This document shows, one piece after another, positions 42,713-56,170 of a DNA stretch of 64,000 bases. Location: assembly GCA_036971475.1 (NCBI GenBank), contig JBAIZL010000001.1, positions 151,172,044 to 151,236,043 on the forward strand. Reading direction: 5' to 3'. The notes beneath the pieces were generated by a model that did not search any database, was not told where the DNA came from, and saw nothing but the letters and a program-made list of their open reading frames with translations. The translations under genes and the position numbers were made by a program. This stretch comes from Prosapia bicincta (lineage: Eukaryota; Arthropoda; Insecta; Hemiptera; Cercopidae). The stretch's first letter is position 1. Every line of letters begins with the position of its first letter.

Positions 42713-43970
42713 TACACTTATAATCTTTAAATTTAAAAAAAGTTACATGTGTTTTAATTATTGTAAATAAAAGTAACAGCGGGGAATATAGTAGCCTATA
42801 AACAAATCCACATCTAGCGCGAGAACGATTGTAAATCATTTGCTTAATACGACCCCTAAAAATTAAACTTGCTTATAAAAGTTACGGCACTAACTTTGTA
42901 GCTCTGTAACTCGTGTTACAGCACACTTTACAATTAATAAATCCTTCTAAGTTACAAACTTCACAACTTTCTAATTGGTTTTCATCAATGGTGTAGTTCA
43001 AATTTTCTATTTTGAATCGAAAATATTTGAACGTCTCCATGCTCGAACACGTGTTTGCTTGAATACCGACACACGCACTACTGAACTCAAAACAACAAAA
43101 CGCAACAGTAGGTTAAAAGAGGTTATCAAAACTTAAGCTTCTTGGAAATGTTTATCAACAGTTAGACGTGTTCTGTATTGCCAATGTTAAAGTTAAAACG
43201 TGGCTGCTAAAGTTTAAAGTACGAGTTTGTTGTTAGGTAACAAAAAGTGGTGTCCTACAAAGGTAACGCTACCGGGTATCTTGTGGAACTTGTAAACACA
43301 TTGATGCCTTAAGTTTTGTCTTTGAGATTACACTTTGGTAACACTCAGTAGATTCTACTAGAAAGATTATGCTACTAGTAGTAAGTAGTAAATCTATTAA
43401 AACTTTATATATTTAAAAAGCAGGCCATTGTCACAATGTCTTTTACACTCCTCTGTTCTTACAGTCAAGTCAAGCATAAAATATTTACTTAGTAGTAACT
43501 ATCTCCTAGTAGCCCGTGTTCACAACTAGAGTTAACGTGGCCACTGGTTTATTTAATGTCATCATTGCCACTGTAAACGTCAGTTAGCATTTGTTATCTG
43601 AATATTCACTCCCCAACTTCTACGTTTCCAACCGTATCGTTTGGAAATCATTATCATCCTTGCCCATAATGATCCAATTGTCACCTGTCTCCTCGTCTTA
43701 AACTTGAGCTGAGAGTTAGGACTACTGCTATATGAGTGATTTTGTACACCGTTTCCCAGTGGTTTTTCTCTTCCTTTGATCCTAAGGGAATAATTTTAAA
43801 ATCCCAAATCTGTTTGCTTTAGAAGTTTGGTATTCTCAGGGTGGATATCTTATATTTCATGCCTTGAGGCTGGAACCTCTCTTGCGTTCTGAGTTGGAAG
43901 CTACAGTCACCTCTTGGCCACTGGTCTGGAGAATAGAATTACTCTTGCCTTCTGAAGTCCCTCTTGCTTC
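42713..43970. other. DNA without a recognised gene
   Basis: Slightly less AT-rich near 43500-43900. No supportable exon or element was found. Confidence 0.45.
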
Positions 43971-43974
43971 TTGA

Positions 43975-45090
43975 TATGTAGCCTGGGGCCATTCTTACCC
44001 TTTATGTGTAGGCTGGGACCATCCGTGGTCCTGACGTATAGCCTGGGACCATTCTTACCTCTGATGTGTAGGCTAGGACCATCTGTGGTCCTGATGTGTA
44101 GGCTGGGACCATCAGTGTTCCTGATGTGTAGCCTGAGACCATTCTTACCCCTGATGTGTATTCTGGAACCATCCGTGAGCGTGATGTGTAGGCTGGGACC
44201 ATTCAAGCCCCTGATGTGTAGGCTGGGATCATCCGTACCCCTGATGTGTAGGCTGGGACCATCCGTGGTCCTGATGTGTAGGCTAGGACCATCTATGACC
44301 CTTATGTGTAGGCTGGGACCATTCAAGCAGCTGATGTGTAGGCTGGGATCATCCGTACCCCTGATGTGTAGGCTGGGACCATCCGTGCCCCTGAGGTGTA
44401 GGCTTGGACCATCCGTGCCCCTGATATGTAGTCTGGGACCATTCTTACCCCTGATGTGTTTGCTGGGACCATCCGTGCCTCTGATGTGTAGGCTTGGACC
44501 ATTCTTACCCCTGATGAGTAGGCTGGGACCATCCGTCCCCCTAATGTGTAGGCTGGTGCCATCCGTGCCCCTGATGTGTGGGCTGGGACCATTCTTACCC
44601 CTGATGGGTATGCTGGGATCATCCGTCCCCCTGATGTGTAGGCTTGGACCATCCGTGCCCCTGATGTGTAGGCTTGGACCATTCTTACCCCTGATGTGTA
44701 GGCTGGTGCCATCCGTCTCCCTGATGTGTGGGCTGGGACCATTCTTACCCCTGATGGGTTTGCTGGGACCATCCGTCCCCCTGATGTGTAGGCTTGAATC
44801 ATCCGTGCCCCTGATGTGTAGGCTTGGACCATTCTTACCCCTGATGTGTAGGCTGGTGCCATCCGTCTCCCTGATGTGTAGGCTGGGACAATCCGTGCCT
44901 CTGATGTGTAGGCTTGGACCATCAGTGCCCCTGATGTGTAGGCTGGTGCCATCCGTCTCCCTGATGGGTTTGCTGGGACCATCCGTGCCCCTGATGTGTA
45001 GGCTGGGGCAATCCGTGCCTCTGATGTGTAGGCTTGGACTATCCGTGCCCCTGATGTGTAGGCTGGGACCATTCTTCCCTTCTGGTGTCC
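43975..45090. repeat. 30 bp minisatellite, about 37 copies
   Basis: The unit CTGATGTGTAGGCTGGGACC plus ATCCGTGCCC repeats without length change for 1.1 kb. Frequent variants (ATTCTTACCC for ATCCGTGCCC, GGTGCC for GGGACC) alternate in blocks. Because 30 is a multiple of three, long frames stay open on both strands. Confidence 0.95.
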
Positions 45091-45107
45091 AGCCTCTTTT
45101 TGAGTAA
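44004..45107 (+). CDS. repeat-encoded open frame, doubtful protein
   Basis: From the first ATG at 44004 the frame encodes a ten-residue repeat MCRLGPSVPL to TAA at 45107. It leaves the array only for the last few residues. Cys- and Leu-rich decapeptides of this kind match no family I know. The opposite strand is equally open (MVPAYTSGAR repeats, 45150-44323), and no promoter or splice evidence favours either. Most likely a by-product of the minisatellite. Confidence 0.2.
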   Translation: MCRLGPSVVLTYSLGPFLPLMCRLGPSVVLMCRLGPSVFLMCSLRPFLPLMCILEPSVSVMCRLGPFKPLMCRLGSSVPLMCRLGPSVVLMCRLGPSMTLMCRLGPFKQLMCRLGSSVPLMCRLGPSVPLRCRLGPSVPLICSLGPFLPLMCLLGPSVPLMCRLGPFLPLMSRLGPSVPLMCRLVPSVPLMCGLGPFLPLMGMLGSSVPLMCRLGPSVPLMCRLGPFLPLMCRLVPSVSLMCGLGPFLPLMGLLGPSVPLMCRLESSVPLMCRLGPFLPLMCRLVPSVSLMCRLGQSVPLMCRLGPSVPLMCRLVPSVSLMGLLGPSVPLMCRLGQSVPLMCRLGLSVPLMCRLGPFFPSGVQPLFE

Positions 45108-47065
45108 GAGCTTTGGCGTTAACATCTGTTAAGGTACACTGATTGCTCACAAATATTGCCTGGAGGAAGATTCTTGTAATCTAGGCACATGCCAAATTAT
45201 TCTTTCATTTAGGTTCCTGTGACTTGTATATTTTGTTAATTTGGGGGAAATGTACATGAATTTTTAAAATTCGTTATAAGTAATGATTGACACAAAAATT
45301 ACTATCTTGATATTTTAGGAACTTGTTAAAATATCCCTTAGGTCGTTTCGCTCTATATGCGAACATCATTATTTTTTAAACTTCACTATTGAAGCAGATA
45401 GTACACATGTGATCTCTTTTGTCATTGCCACAGTTCAAGAGAGTAAAAGATATTTCACTTGATAGTTATGCTGGATCAGGCGGCCCGTTATAAACCTCTA
45501 AATTCTGAAGCGCCGGATTTAAAAGATTGGTCAGGTGGCATGAAACAGCTGTTCAACATTTAAGTCGCATAATGTTGAGATAAGCTGAGTTGGAGACAAG
45601 CAACACCTGTATATCATCAAACCACCAAACGTTTCTGTTACCTTACAGAAGAATACAGCCACTCAATAATATTTCCTGACTGACTAACAGTAATTAACCG
45701 GTCAGTTGCAGACTATAAGTGATACAATCTCTTGTTTTGCCGGAAAGTTCTGCTGGAAATTTAGGTTATATTTGAACCGAATACACTAGTCTTTGAGTAG
45801 ACTTATGAACACAGTATTGAACATATGTTTAACCGATACTAGTTCTACAGGCCATCGTAGTAATTTTTCTCTTCTGATCACCAGCACTGTGTAATTGTTC
45901 AAAATGGTTACATGGTTATTATGAATTATTTATTCACAATACTGAAACAAAGAAACAGTTTTTGTTTTATTAATAGTTTAATTTTTCTTCTCCGTACAAT
46001 AGACTGTGCGTGCGTGCGTGGTTGAGAGCGCGCGCGGGTGTGTGTATATCTATATTAACTGCGTAGTAATTGAATAAATAAACAAAGTAACATAATCAGA
46101 CGCGTGTTTTGCAAGAGGTTAGAGTTTTGCAAAATAAGTCAAGGCCTGTCTATTTAACATGCGTTTTATCCGGTTTTTGAGATCACGTAATTTTGTGTTA
46201 GATTATAGTTAACCTTCTGACTTTATTGGGGTTATTATTTACGAAATATTTGGATAACGTGAGTTCAATTCTAGAAAAAAATATCTTTATAGTATGAAAA
46301 AACTGAGATTAGTTATTTGGCGGAGAAAGAACGCTACGTTGCCAGAGAAACTCCTTGCACTCGTGGCCACTAGTTATTCACTTGGTAATTCATTGAGTTA
46401 ATTTGATTAAGAACCAACAGATCTCTCTGTAATAATTTTTAATAATAAATTTATGTAAAATATTGGTACTTATTGATTAAACTTAATATATTGTTCTATA
46501 ATGAAATATTATTATTCTTTATTTAAAAACAATGTTTTACATAGATATATTAAAATCGTATTCTGGAGTAATTTTGATGGATACTCGATATAATTTATAT
46601 TAAACACTTTTAAATTGACTTTTAGTGATCTTAAGTAACAAATATATATGTTACTAACAAAATACATAAAAAAATTTACAACAATCGTTATCATTCGCTG
46701 CTCTCGACTTCAGTAAAGTGCACAAGCTTACTACTGACGGATTTTTAACAAATATTTGAAAAACAATATTTTTTACTCAGAGGACCTGAAAATTAAATTT
46801 AACTAAAATCTAAACCCTTATTTTTTTAACGAATACAGTAGTCCCCCTTAATATATAATTCAGGCTTACAGAAGAAATTAAGAATTAAAAAGTTAAACTC
46901 AATAGTTTTAAATAAACATTTGACTGATTTAAGGTAGCTAAGTTTTAAATGGCATCTTTGGAGTAAAATTTAAAAAAAAACTCACTCAACATAATACACT
47001 AAATAAATAGTAGTTTTCTATTTGAATCGCGTCTACAGTATCATATTTTTAGACCACAATTTTCG
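45091..47065. other. DNA without a recognised gene
   Basis: It holds a short GC-dinucleotide/TG tract at 46009-46044. No other feature can be supported. Confidence 0.45.
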
Positions 47066-47302
47066 TTAATATAATGTAATTGATTCTGTTACAATTTTGG
47101 AAAACCCCAATACTCTTTCTTCAAACGAATGGAATATAGATCGTACTCCATAGAAGTTAAAATAATTGTTTTCTAAACTTTCTTCTTCATAATTTTCACA
47201 CAAAAAAAATTGTCTTCGAAGTCTCCAGTCGGTTTTTATATCATAGCAATCCTCGTCATCAAAGTCCTCTGGCTCCAGAGCGATGATCACAGTTTCTTCC
47301 AT
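47066..47302 (-). CDS. hypothetical 78-residue acidic ORF
   Basis: ATG at 47302 opens a frame with coding-like composition: MEETVIIALEPEDFDDEDCY DIKTDWRLRRQFFLCENYEE (split), ending SKIVTESITLY. It is acidic at the front with a mixed-charge middle, unlike the Ile/Lys/Phe frames of nearby AT-rich DNA. I recognise no domain. It could be a first exon, an isolated small gene or a transposase N-terminus. A GC-rich patch lies 330 bp upstream on the same strand. Confidence 0.3.
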   Translation of the reverse strand: MEETVIIALEPEDFDDEDCYDIKTDWRLRRQFFLCENYEEESLENNYFNFYGVRSIFHSFEERVLGFSKIVTESITLY

Positions 47303-47629
47303 GATGCTTTTATTTACCCATGCTCCTTCGAAAACTGTTTTCAGGAGGTTAACAGATTTTCCCCAATCGTTTTATGTAACCTTTTCTATTGCTTCTCTTG
47401 TAAATTTTGTTGTTTCTGTTATTTTAATTTCCTATTGTGTTCGCTTTTATATCCCTACATTTTTGTCCTTTCATTTGAGAGGCTTTCTCCTCTACAACTC
47501 CGTTTTCATCCATTATAAACGAACCAGTAAAGTCCTAATAAAGACTGTTTATTGATTATGAAAAATATTCAATAAATTAATAGAGAATAAAGTGCGCTAC
47601 ACTGCTAGGAAATCACTCACTTTATCACA

Positions 47630-47770
47630 GCTACACAATAACACTGGAGTTCGACTTACAATTGGCAACAAAGGCTCGCTACCGGACTGGCCTGCCCGGA
47701 CGTTTAGAATCTGGTCAGCTATTCGTCTAAACGGTGACGAGCCTCCAGCCGTCTAGTCGCTCACCCTTTT
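47630..47770 (-). promoter_or_regulatory. GC-rich patch, possible promoter or 5' exon
   Basis: It is CpG-containing and markedly richer in GC than its surroundings. The minus strand shows donor-like TTGTAAGTCG and AAGTGAGTGA. It could serve the 47302 ORF or the distant uridine phosphorylase gene; no direct link is visible. Confidence 0.25.
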
Positions 47771-48970
47771 GTTAGAAACATTATCTAGTTTTATTCATGC
47801 TGTAGTAGTTTATGGGTTTGTAGCGATGGTACTCGATAAATTTTACGATAATTTCCTTTTTATATCGAAATATATTCTAAGCAATATTCAACTGATGTAA
47901 TATAAAAAAAACTATGATATCCTAGAACGCAACAGTAACTATGTTAAAAAAAAATATAATTTGTAAAGAATCAAAGTAGAATGAATCGTAAAAAATGTTC
48001 TTAATTTTCTGAAGTGTTTCTACGTAACTCCCGTTCAGATTTAGGCGTTGTCAGCCTTCAGGAGTTCCTGAGAAAATCCTGAGACCAAACTTGGGAGGAA
48101 TCTGGACTTAATTATTAGGACGTTAGGGTTGTAGCATTAGAAGACGTCGGATACAAAATCTACATGGATTAGAGTAAACATGTCTCGAATTCAATCTTTG
48201 CAAAAGTACAATGTAAACAAAATGGCTAGAACATTTAATTTTTAAAGCCTATTACAATCAAGCTGAATGTTTTGTTTCCACTTCCAACAAATTTTGGAAC
48301 CTTTTTTGTTCGAGCAACTACGGAAGTCTGGTGACGATTCGGTAGCTAGGTTCTTATTAAATCATATAACTATTATACACACAACTAATCAAATTTTATG
48401 GGTTTAATGTAAGAAAATAACTCAGGACCTCAAACTTTAACCCGTTTGTATGTATGCGAATGTTTAAGCGCGCGCGCGCGTGTGTGTGTGTGTATGTGTG
48501 TGTGAAGTAGCGCTAAAATCAGCAATCAACTTGAGGCATTTTAAAATTGAGAGTAGAATACACATTCAGTATTATCTTATTTTATGTTTGGGTATGTGAA
48601 ATATAAATCGCCTAATCATCTCAACTTAAATTTTCATGTTTAAATGATCATTAGAAATAATTAATGAAATTGATAACGCCATTCGACAGGCAATTTAAAC
48701 GCAGAAGAGTAATGGTGGTTGCATAAGCAGGCGCTAAACCGTTGATACAGATTTATTTCCGCTTGTACAGTCATATTACGTGACCTCCTAAAGTTTTTCC
48801 TTCGCACTGTACTACATAAGGAATTGTCATACTTCATTTACCCGTTTCGTTCCGGACGTTTTTTCTGACGTTACCGTAACTGAATCAAAGCATACACCTT
48901 TACATATTTCGATATTGATAAAACATGAATGTAAGTGGTTCAACAAAGATATAGCAGTTAAAATCAACAG
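47771..48970. other. DNA without a recognised gene
   Basis: It contains a (GC)/(GT) dinucleotide tract at 48470-48503. The last 130 bp leads into the 151 bp array. No gene was seen. Confidence 0.45.
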
Positions 48971-51900
48971 GTTCAATTGAAACAAAATCTGTATGAAACA
49001 CAGCTCGTCCAAATAGATGGCTGTGGTATTACAGTGATGAAATGATACAGGATGGGTAAAGACTATGTTAAAGTATACTCGATCTCTACTGCAGTCACGG
49101 GGAACAAAACACAAACATTCAGTTAATATTAAACAAAATCTGTATGAAACCCAGCTCGTCCAAATAGATGGCTGTGGTATTACAGTGATGAAATAATACA
49201 GGATGGGTAAAGACTATGTTAAAGTATACTCGATCTCTACTGCAGTCACGGGGAACAAAACACAAACATTCAGTTATTATTAAACAAAATCTGTATGAAA
49301 CACAGCTCGTCCAAATAGATGGCTGTGGTATTACAGTGATGAAATGATACAGGATGGGTAAAGACTATGTTAAAGTATACTCGATCTCTACTGCAGTCAC
49401 GGGGAACAAAACAAAACATTCAGTTAATATTAAACAAAATCTGTATGAAACCCAGCTCGTCCAAATAGATGGCTGTGGTATTACAGTGATGAAATGATAC
49501 AGGATGGGTAAAAACTATGTTAAAGTATACTCGATCTATACTGCAGTCACGGGGAACAAAGCACAAACATTCAGTTAATATTAAACAAAATCTGTATGAA
49601 ACCCAGCTCGTCCAAATAGATGGCTGTGGTATTACAGTGATGAAATGATACAGGATGGGTAAAAACTATGTTAAAGTATACTCGATCTCTACTGCAGTCA
49701 CGGGGAACAAAGCTCAAACGTTCAGTTAATATTAAACAAAATCTATATGAAACACAGCTCGTCCAAATAGATGGCTGTGGTATTACAGTGATGAAATGAT
49801 ACAGGATGGGTAAAAACTATGTTAAAGTATACTCGATCTCTACTGCAGTCACGGGGAACAAAACACAAACATTCAGTTAATATTAAACAAAATCTGTATG
49901 AAACCCAGCTCGTCCAAATAGATGGCTGTGTTATTACAGCGATGAAATGATACAGGATGGGTAAAAACTATGTTAAAGTATACTCGATCTCTACTGCAGT
50001 CACGGGGAACAGAGCAAAAACATTCAGTTAATATTGAACAAAATCTGTATGAAACCCAGCTCGTCCAAATAGATGGCTGTGGTATTACAGTGATGAAATG
50101 ATACAGGATGGGTAAAGACTATGTTAAAGTATACTCGATCTCTACTGCAGTCACGGGGAACAAAGCTCAAACGTTCAGTTAATATTAAACAAAATCTGTA
50201 TGAAACACAGCTCGTCCAAATAGATGGCTGTGGTATTACAGTGATGAAATGATACAGGATGGGTAAAAACTATGTTAAAGTATACTCGATCTCTACTGCA
50301 GTCACGGGGAACAAAGCTCAAACGTTCAGTTAATATTAAACAAAATCTGTATGAAACACAGCTCGTCCAAATAAGATGGCTGTGGTATTACAGTGATGAA
50401 ATGATACAGGATGGGTAAAAACTATGTTAAAGTATACTCGATCTCTACTGCAGTCACGGGGAAAAGAGCACAAACATTCAGTTAATATTAAACAAAATCT
50501 GTATGAAACACAGCTCGTCCAAATAGATGGCTGTGGTATTACAGTGATGAAATGATACAGGATGGGTAAAAACTATGTTAAAGTATACTCGATCTCTACT
50601 GCAGTCACGGGGAACAGAGCACAAACATTCAGTTAATATTAAACAAAATCTGTATGAAACACAGCTCGTCCAAATAGATGGCTGTGGTATTACAGTGATG
50701 AAATGATACAGGATGGGTAAAAACTATGTTAAAGTATAATCGATCTCTACTGCAGTCACGGGGAACAGAGCACAAACATTCAGTTAATATTAAACAAAAT
50801 CTGTATGAAACACAGCTCGTCCAAATAGATGGCTGTGGTATTACAGTGATGAAATGATACAGGATGGGTAAAAACTATGTTAAAGTATACTCGATCTCTA
50901 CTGCAGTCACGGAGAACAGAGCACAAACATTCAGTTAATATTAAACAAAATCTGTATGAAACACAGCTCGTCCAAATAGATGGCTGTGGTATTACAGTGA
51001 TGAAATGATACAGGATGGGTAAAAACTATGTTAAAGTATAATCGATCTCTACTGCAGTCACGGGGAACAGAGCACAAACATTCAGTTAATATTAAACAAG
51101 ATCTGTATGAAACACAGCTTGTCCAAATAGATGGCTGTGGTATTACAGTGATGAAATGATACAGGATGGGTAAAAACTATGTTAAAGTATACTCGATCTC
51201 TACTGCAGTCACAGGGAACAGAGCACAAACATTCAGTTAATATTAAACAAAATCTGTATGAAACACAGCTCGTCCAAATAGATGGCTGTGGTATTACAGT
51301 GATGAAATGATACAGGATGGGTAAAAACTATGTTAAAGTATACTCGATCTCTACTGCAGTCACGGGGAACAGAGCACAAACATTCAGTTAATATTAAACA
51401 AAATCTGTATGATACACAGCTCGTCCAAATAGATGGCTGTGGTATTACAGTGATGAAATGATACAGGATGGGTAAAAAATATGTTAAAGTATACTCGATC
51501 TCTACTGCAGTCACGGGGAACAGAGCACAAACATTCAGTTAATATTAAACAAAATCTGTATGAAACACAGCTCGTCCAAATAGATGGCTGTGGTATTACA
51601 GTGATGAAATGATACAGGATGGGTAAAAACTATGTTAAAGTATACTCGATCTCTACTGCAGTCACGGGGAACAAAGCTCAAACGTTCAGTTATTATTAAA
51701 CAAAATCTGTATGAAACACAGCTCGTCCAAATAGATGGCTGTGGTATTACAGTGATGAAATGATACAGGATGGGTAAAAACTATGTTAAAGTATACTCGA
51801 TCTCTACTGCAGTCACGGGGAACAAAGCACAAACATTCAGTTAATATTAAACAAAATCTGTATGAAACACAGCTCGTCCAAATAGATGGCTGTGGTATTA

Positions 51901-54900
51901 CAGTGATGAAATGATACAGGATGGGTAAAAACTATGTTAAAGTATAATCGATCTCTACTGCAGTCACGGGGAACAGAGCACAAACATTCAGTTAATATTA
52001 AACAAAATCTTTATGAAACACAGCTCGTCCAAATAGATGGCTGTGGTATTACAGGGATGAAATGATACAGGATGGGTAAAAACTATGTTAAAGTATACTC
52101 GATCTCTACTGCAGTCACGGGGAACAAAGCACAAACATTCACTTAATATTAAACAAAATCTGTATGAAACACAGCTCGTCCAAATAGATGGCTGTGGTAT
52201 TACAGTGATGAAATGATACAGGATGGGTAAAAACTATGTTAAAGTATACTCGATCTCTACTGCAGTCACGGGGAACAAAGCTCAAACGTTCAGTTATTAT
52301 TAAACAAAATCTGTATGAAACACAGCTCGTCCAAATAGATGGCTGTGGTATTACAGTGATGAAATGATACAGGATGGGTAAAAACTATGTTAAAGTATAC
52401 TCGATCTCTACTGCAGTCACGGGGAACAAAGCACAAACATTCGGTTAATATTAAACAAAATCTGTATGAAACACAGCTCGTCCAAATAGGTGGCTGTGGT
52501 ATTACAGTGATGAAATGATACAGGATGGGTAAAGACTATGTTAAAGTATACTCGATCTCTACTGCAGTCACAGGGAACAGAGCACAAACATTCAGTTAAT
52601 ATTAAACAAAATCTGTATGAAACACAGCTCGTCCAAATAGATGGCTGTGGTATTACAGTGATGAAATGATACAGGATGGGTAAAAACTATGTTAAAGTAT
52701 AATCGATCTCTACTGCAGTCACGGGGAACAGAGCACAAACATTCAGTTAATATTAAACAAAATCTGTATGAAACACAGCTCGTCCAAATAGATGGCTGTG
52801 GTATTACAGTGATGAAATGATACAGGATGGGTAAAAACTATGTTAAAGTATACTCGATCTCTACTGCAGTCACGGGGAACAGAGCACAAACATTCAGTTA
52901 ATATTAAACAAAATCTGTATGAAACACAGCTCGTCCAAATAGATGGCTGTGGTATTACAGTGATGAAATGATACAGGATGGGTAAAAACTATGTTAAAGT
53001 ATACTCGATCTCTACTGCAGTCACGGGGAACAAAACACAAACATTCAGTTAATATTAAACAAAATCTGTATGAAACACAGCTCGTCCAAATAGATGGCTG
53101 TGGTATTACAGTGATGAAATGATACAGGATGGGTAAAAACTATGTTAAAGTATAATCGATCTCTACTGCAGTCACGGGGAACAGAGCACAAACATTCAGT
53201 TAATATTAAACAAAATCTGTATGAAACACAGCTCGTCCAAATAGATGGCTGTGGTATTACAGGGATGAAATGATACAGGATGGGTAAAAACTATGTTAAA
53301 GTATACTCGATCTCTACTGCAGTCACGGGGAACAAAGCACAAACATTCAGTTAATATTAAACAAAATCTGTATGAAACACAGCTCGTCCAAATAGATGGC
53401 TGTGGTATTACAGTGATGAAATGATACAGGATGGGTAAAAACTATGTTAAAGTATACTCGATCTCTACTGCAGTCACGGGGAACAAAGCTCAAACGTTCA
53501 GTTAATATTAAACAAAATCTATATGAAACACAGCTCGTCCAAATAGATGGCTGTGGTATTACAGTGATGAAATGATACAGGATGGGTAAAAACTATGTTA
53601 AAGTATACTCGATCTCTACTGCAGTCACGGGGAACAAAGCACAAACATTCGGTTAATATTAAACAAAATCTGTATGAAACACAGCTCGTCCAAATAGGTG
53701 GCTGTGGTATTACAGTGATGAAATGATACAGGATGGGTAAAGACTATGTTAAAGTATACTCGATCTCTACTGCAGTCACAGGGAACAAAGCACAAACATT
53801 CAGTTAATATTAAACAAAATCTGTATGAAACACAGCTCGTCCAAATAGGTGGCTGTGGTATTACAGTGATGAAATGATACAGGATGGGTAAAGACTATGT
53901 TAAAGTATACTCGATCTCTACTGCAGTCACGGGGAACAAAGCTCAAACGTTCAGTTAATATTAAACAAAATCTGTATGAAACACAGCTCGTCCAAATAGA
54001 TGGCTGTGGTATTACAGTGATGAAATGATACAGGATGGGTAAAAACTATGTTAAAGTATACTCGATCTCTACTGCAGTCACGGGGAACAAAGCTCAAACG
54101 TTCAGTTAATACTAAACAAAATCTGTATGAAATACAGCTCGTCCAAATAGATGGCTGTGGTATTACAGTGATGAAATGATACAGGATGGGTAAAGACTAT
54201 GTTAAAGTATACTCGATCTCTACTGCAGTCACGGGGAACAAAGCACAAACATTCAGTTAATATTAAACAAAATCTGTATGAAACACAGCTCGTCCAAATA
54301 GATGGCTGTGGTATTACAGTGATGAAATGATACAGGATGGGTAAAAACTATGTTAAAATATACTCGATCTCTACTGCAGTCACGGGGAACAAAGCTCAAA
54401 CGTTCAGTTAATATTAAACAAAATCTGTATGAAACAAAGCTCGTCCAAATAGATGGCTGTGGTATTACAGTGATGAAATGATACAGGATGGGTAAAAACT
54501 ATGTTAAAGTATACTCGATCTCTACTCCAGTCACGGGGAACAAAGCTCAAACGTTCAGTTAATATTAAACAAAATCTGTATGAAACACAGCTCGTCCAAA
54601 TAGATGGCTGTGGTATTACAGTGATGAAATGATACAGGATGGGTAAAAACTATGTTATAGTCTACTCGATCTCTACTGCAGTCACGGGGAACAAAGCTCA
54701 AACGTTCAGTTAATATTAAACAAAATCTGTATGAAACACAGCTCGTCCAAATAGATGGCTGTGGTATTACAGTGATGAAATGATACAGGATGGGTAAAAA
54801 CTATGTTAAAGTATACTCGATCTCTACTGCAGTCACGGGGAACAAAGCTCAAACGTTCAGTTAATATTAAACAAAATCTGTATGAAACACAGCTCGTCCA

Positions 54901-55029
54901 AATAGGTGGCTGTGGTATTACAGTGATGAAATGATACAGGATGGGTAAAAACTATGTTAAAGTATACTCGATCTCTACTGCAGTCACGGGGAACAAAGCT
55001 CAAACGTTCAGTTAATATTAAACAAAATC
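48971..55029. repeat. 151 bp satellite array, about 40 copies
   Basis: The landmark GCAGTCACGG recurs every 151 bp from 49091 to 54980, which is 39 periods. Copies differ by a few bases. Linker variants such as AAAACACAAACATTC, AAGCTCAAACGTTC and GAGCACAAACATTC define subtypes. The first copy joins unique DNA at CAATTGAAACAAAATC and the last breaks at AAACAAAATC. Each unit has one PstI-type CTGCAG. No conserved open frame spans copies. Confidence 0.97.
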
Positions 55030-56170
55030 AAATAGTTTGTTAAATTTGTAAAAACTTTTATAAATTTTTATAAAAAATAATGGTGTAGTAAAGTTTTGCT
55101 TACCTATTTTCTTAAATAGCGATAACCTTGATCGAATTCCCCACGCCCTTAGTCGTGCATAATTAGCGGCTTGAATATCAAATGAATTATCTGTTAAATA
55201 TCACAGATCCGCTCAAACAATATTTATAGCGGGCTCTCTGCCTTTTTTTATTTTATAATACATATAAAATTTACAATGACTAGCCTTCTCAGTGAAGACT
55301 CAATCAATAGTTAGTTGTCATGACGGAAAAATCGTTTCAATATGTTCTACCAACAAGATATGTTTTATCCTGCATCTATCAAATGCTAGATGAGAATGTT
55401 ACTTCCCGTGGGAGAGTTTATACAACAACGTATTTGCAGCCAGCACAAACTATCCGTATACGAGCATAATGCTTTCTTACTCGGCCTAGGCGTAGTACAA
55501 TAAGCATCCAGTTCTCACAGCACGTCAATCACCGTTTGCAAGAAGAATGCAGGAGATTACTTTGGTATTTCTCCAATGTTGGCAGCAGTTGAAGAAGACG
55601 CCAGTACTAAACGAATTATTATTGAAAACAACGTCAGATTTATTGAAGTACTCCTACACAAGTAAAAGGCTGGTCTGCGATGCATACTGTTGCTGGATGA
55701 ACGGCAAAAGTCCTTAGAACTTTATTAGTTTATGTTTGCCGTAATATTTGTCACATGTGGCTTTTCAGTTGATTTTTCTTATTTTAAAATTCATTACAGA
55801 ATAAAGAAAGGGATTATTTAGGTAACACAAAATTCAAAACCGTTAAGTGTGAGTGTTGTTGAAATGAATTACAAATTATGACTTTTCTAATATAAACAAA
55901 ACTTTTATTGTTGTTTACTTGACGTTTTAATATTTTTAACACTAATAAATTTTTTAGGAGCAATGTTATTAGGAACTAAATAAAGATCATCAACATCCGA
56001 GTTATCGTTTGACATCGCATTTACCAACACGGAATGTAATAAATTAATATGTATAGCATACGTTTTTGCAAGTCCATAGCGGGTAAACATCTCTTCGATC
56101 CGATTGACTGCAGTCCTCGCGGTAATATCCCCCTACTGCTAGTACCAGGCAAGGAATACTAAGAAGAGAA
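55030..56170. other. DNA without a recognised gene
   Basis: Unique sequence between two tandem arrays. No exon or element could be supported. Confidence 0.45.

Noticed and set aside
47066..47302. The acidic ORF as uridine phosphorylase exon 1
   Set aside because: It shows no similarity to the family N-terminus, runs to its own stop, and has no donor with the required phase that I could identify.
48827..51514. Open frames on the minus strand in the 151 bp array
   Set aside because: The unit length is not a multiple of three, the frames do not persist across copies, and nothing resembles a domain.
48971..55029. 151 bp satellite as a hammerhead-bearing satellite, as in some other animals
   Set aside because: I looked on both strands for CUGANGA followed by a helix and GAAA and found no consistent arrangement.
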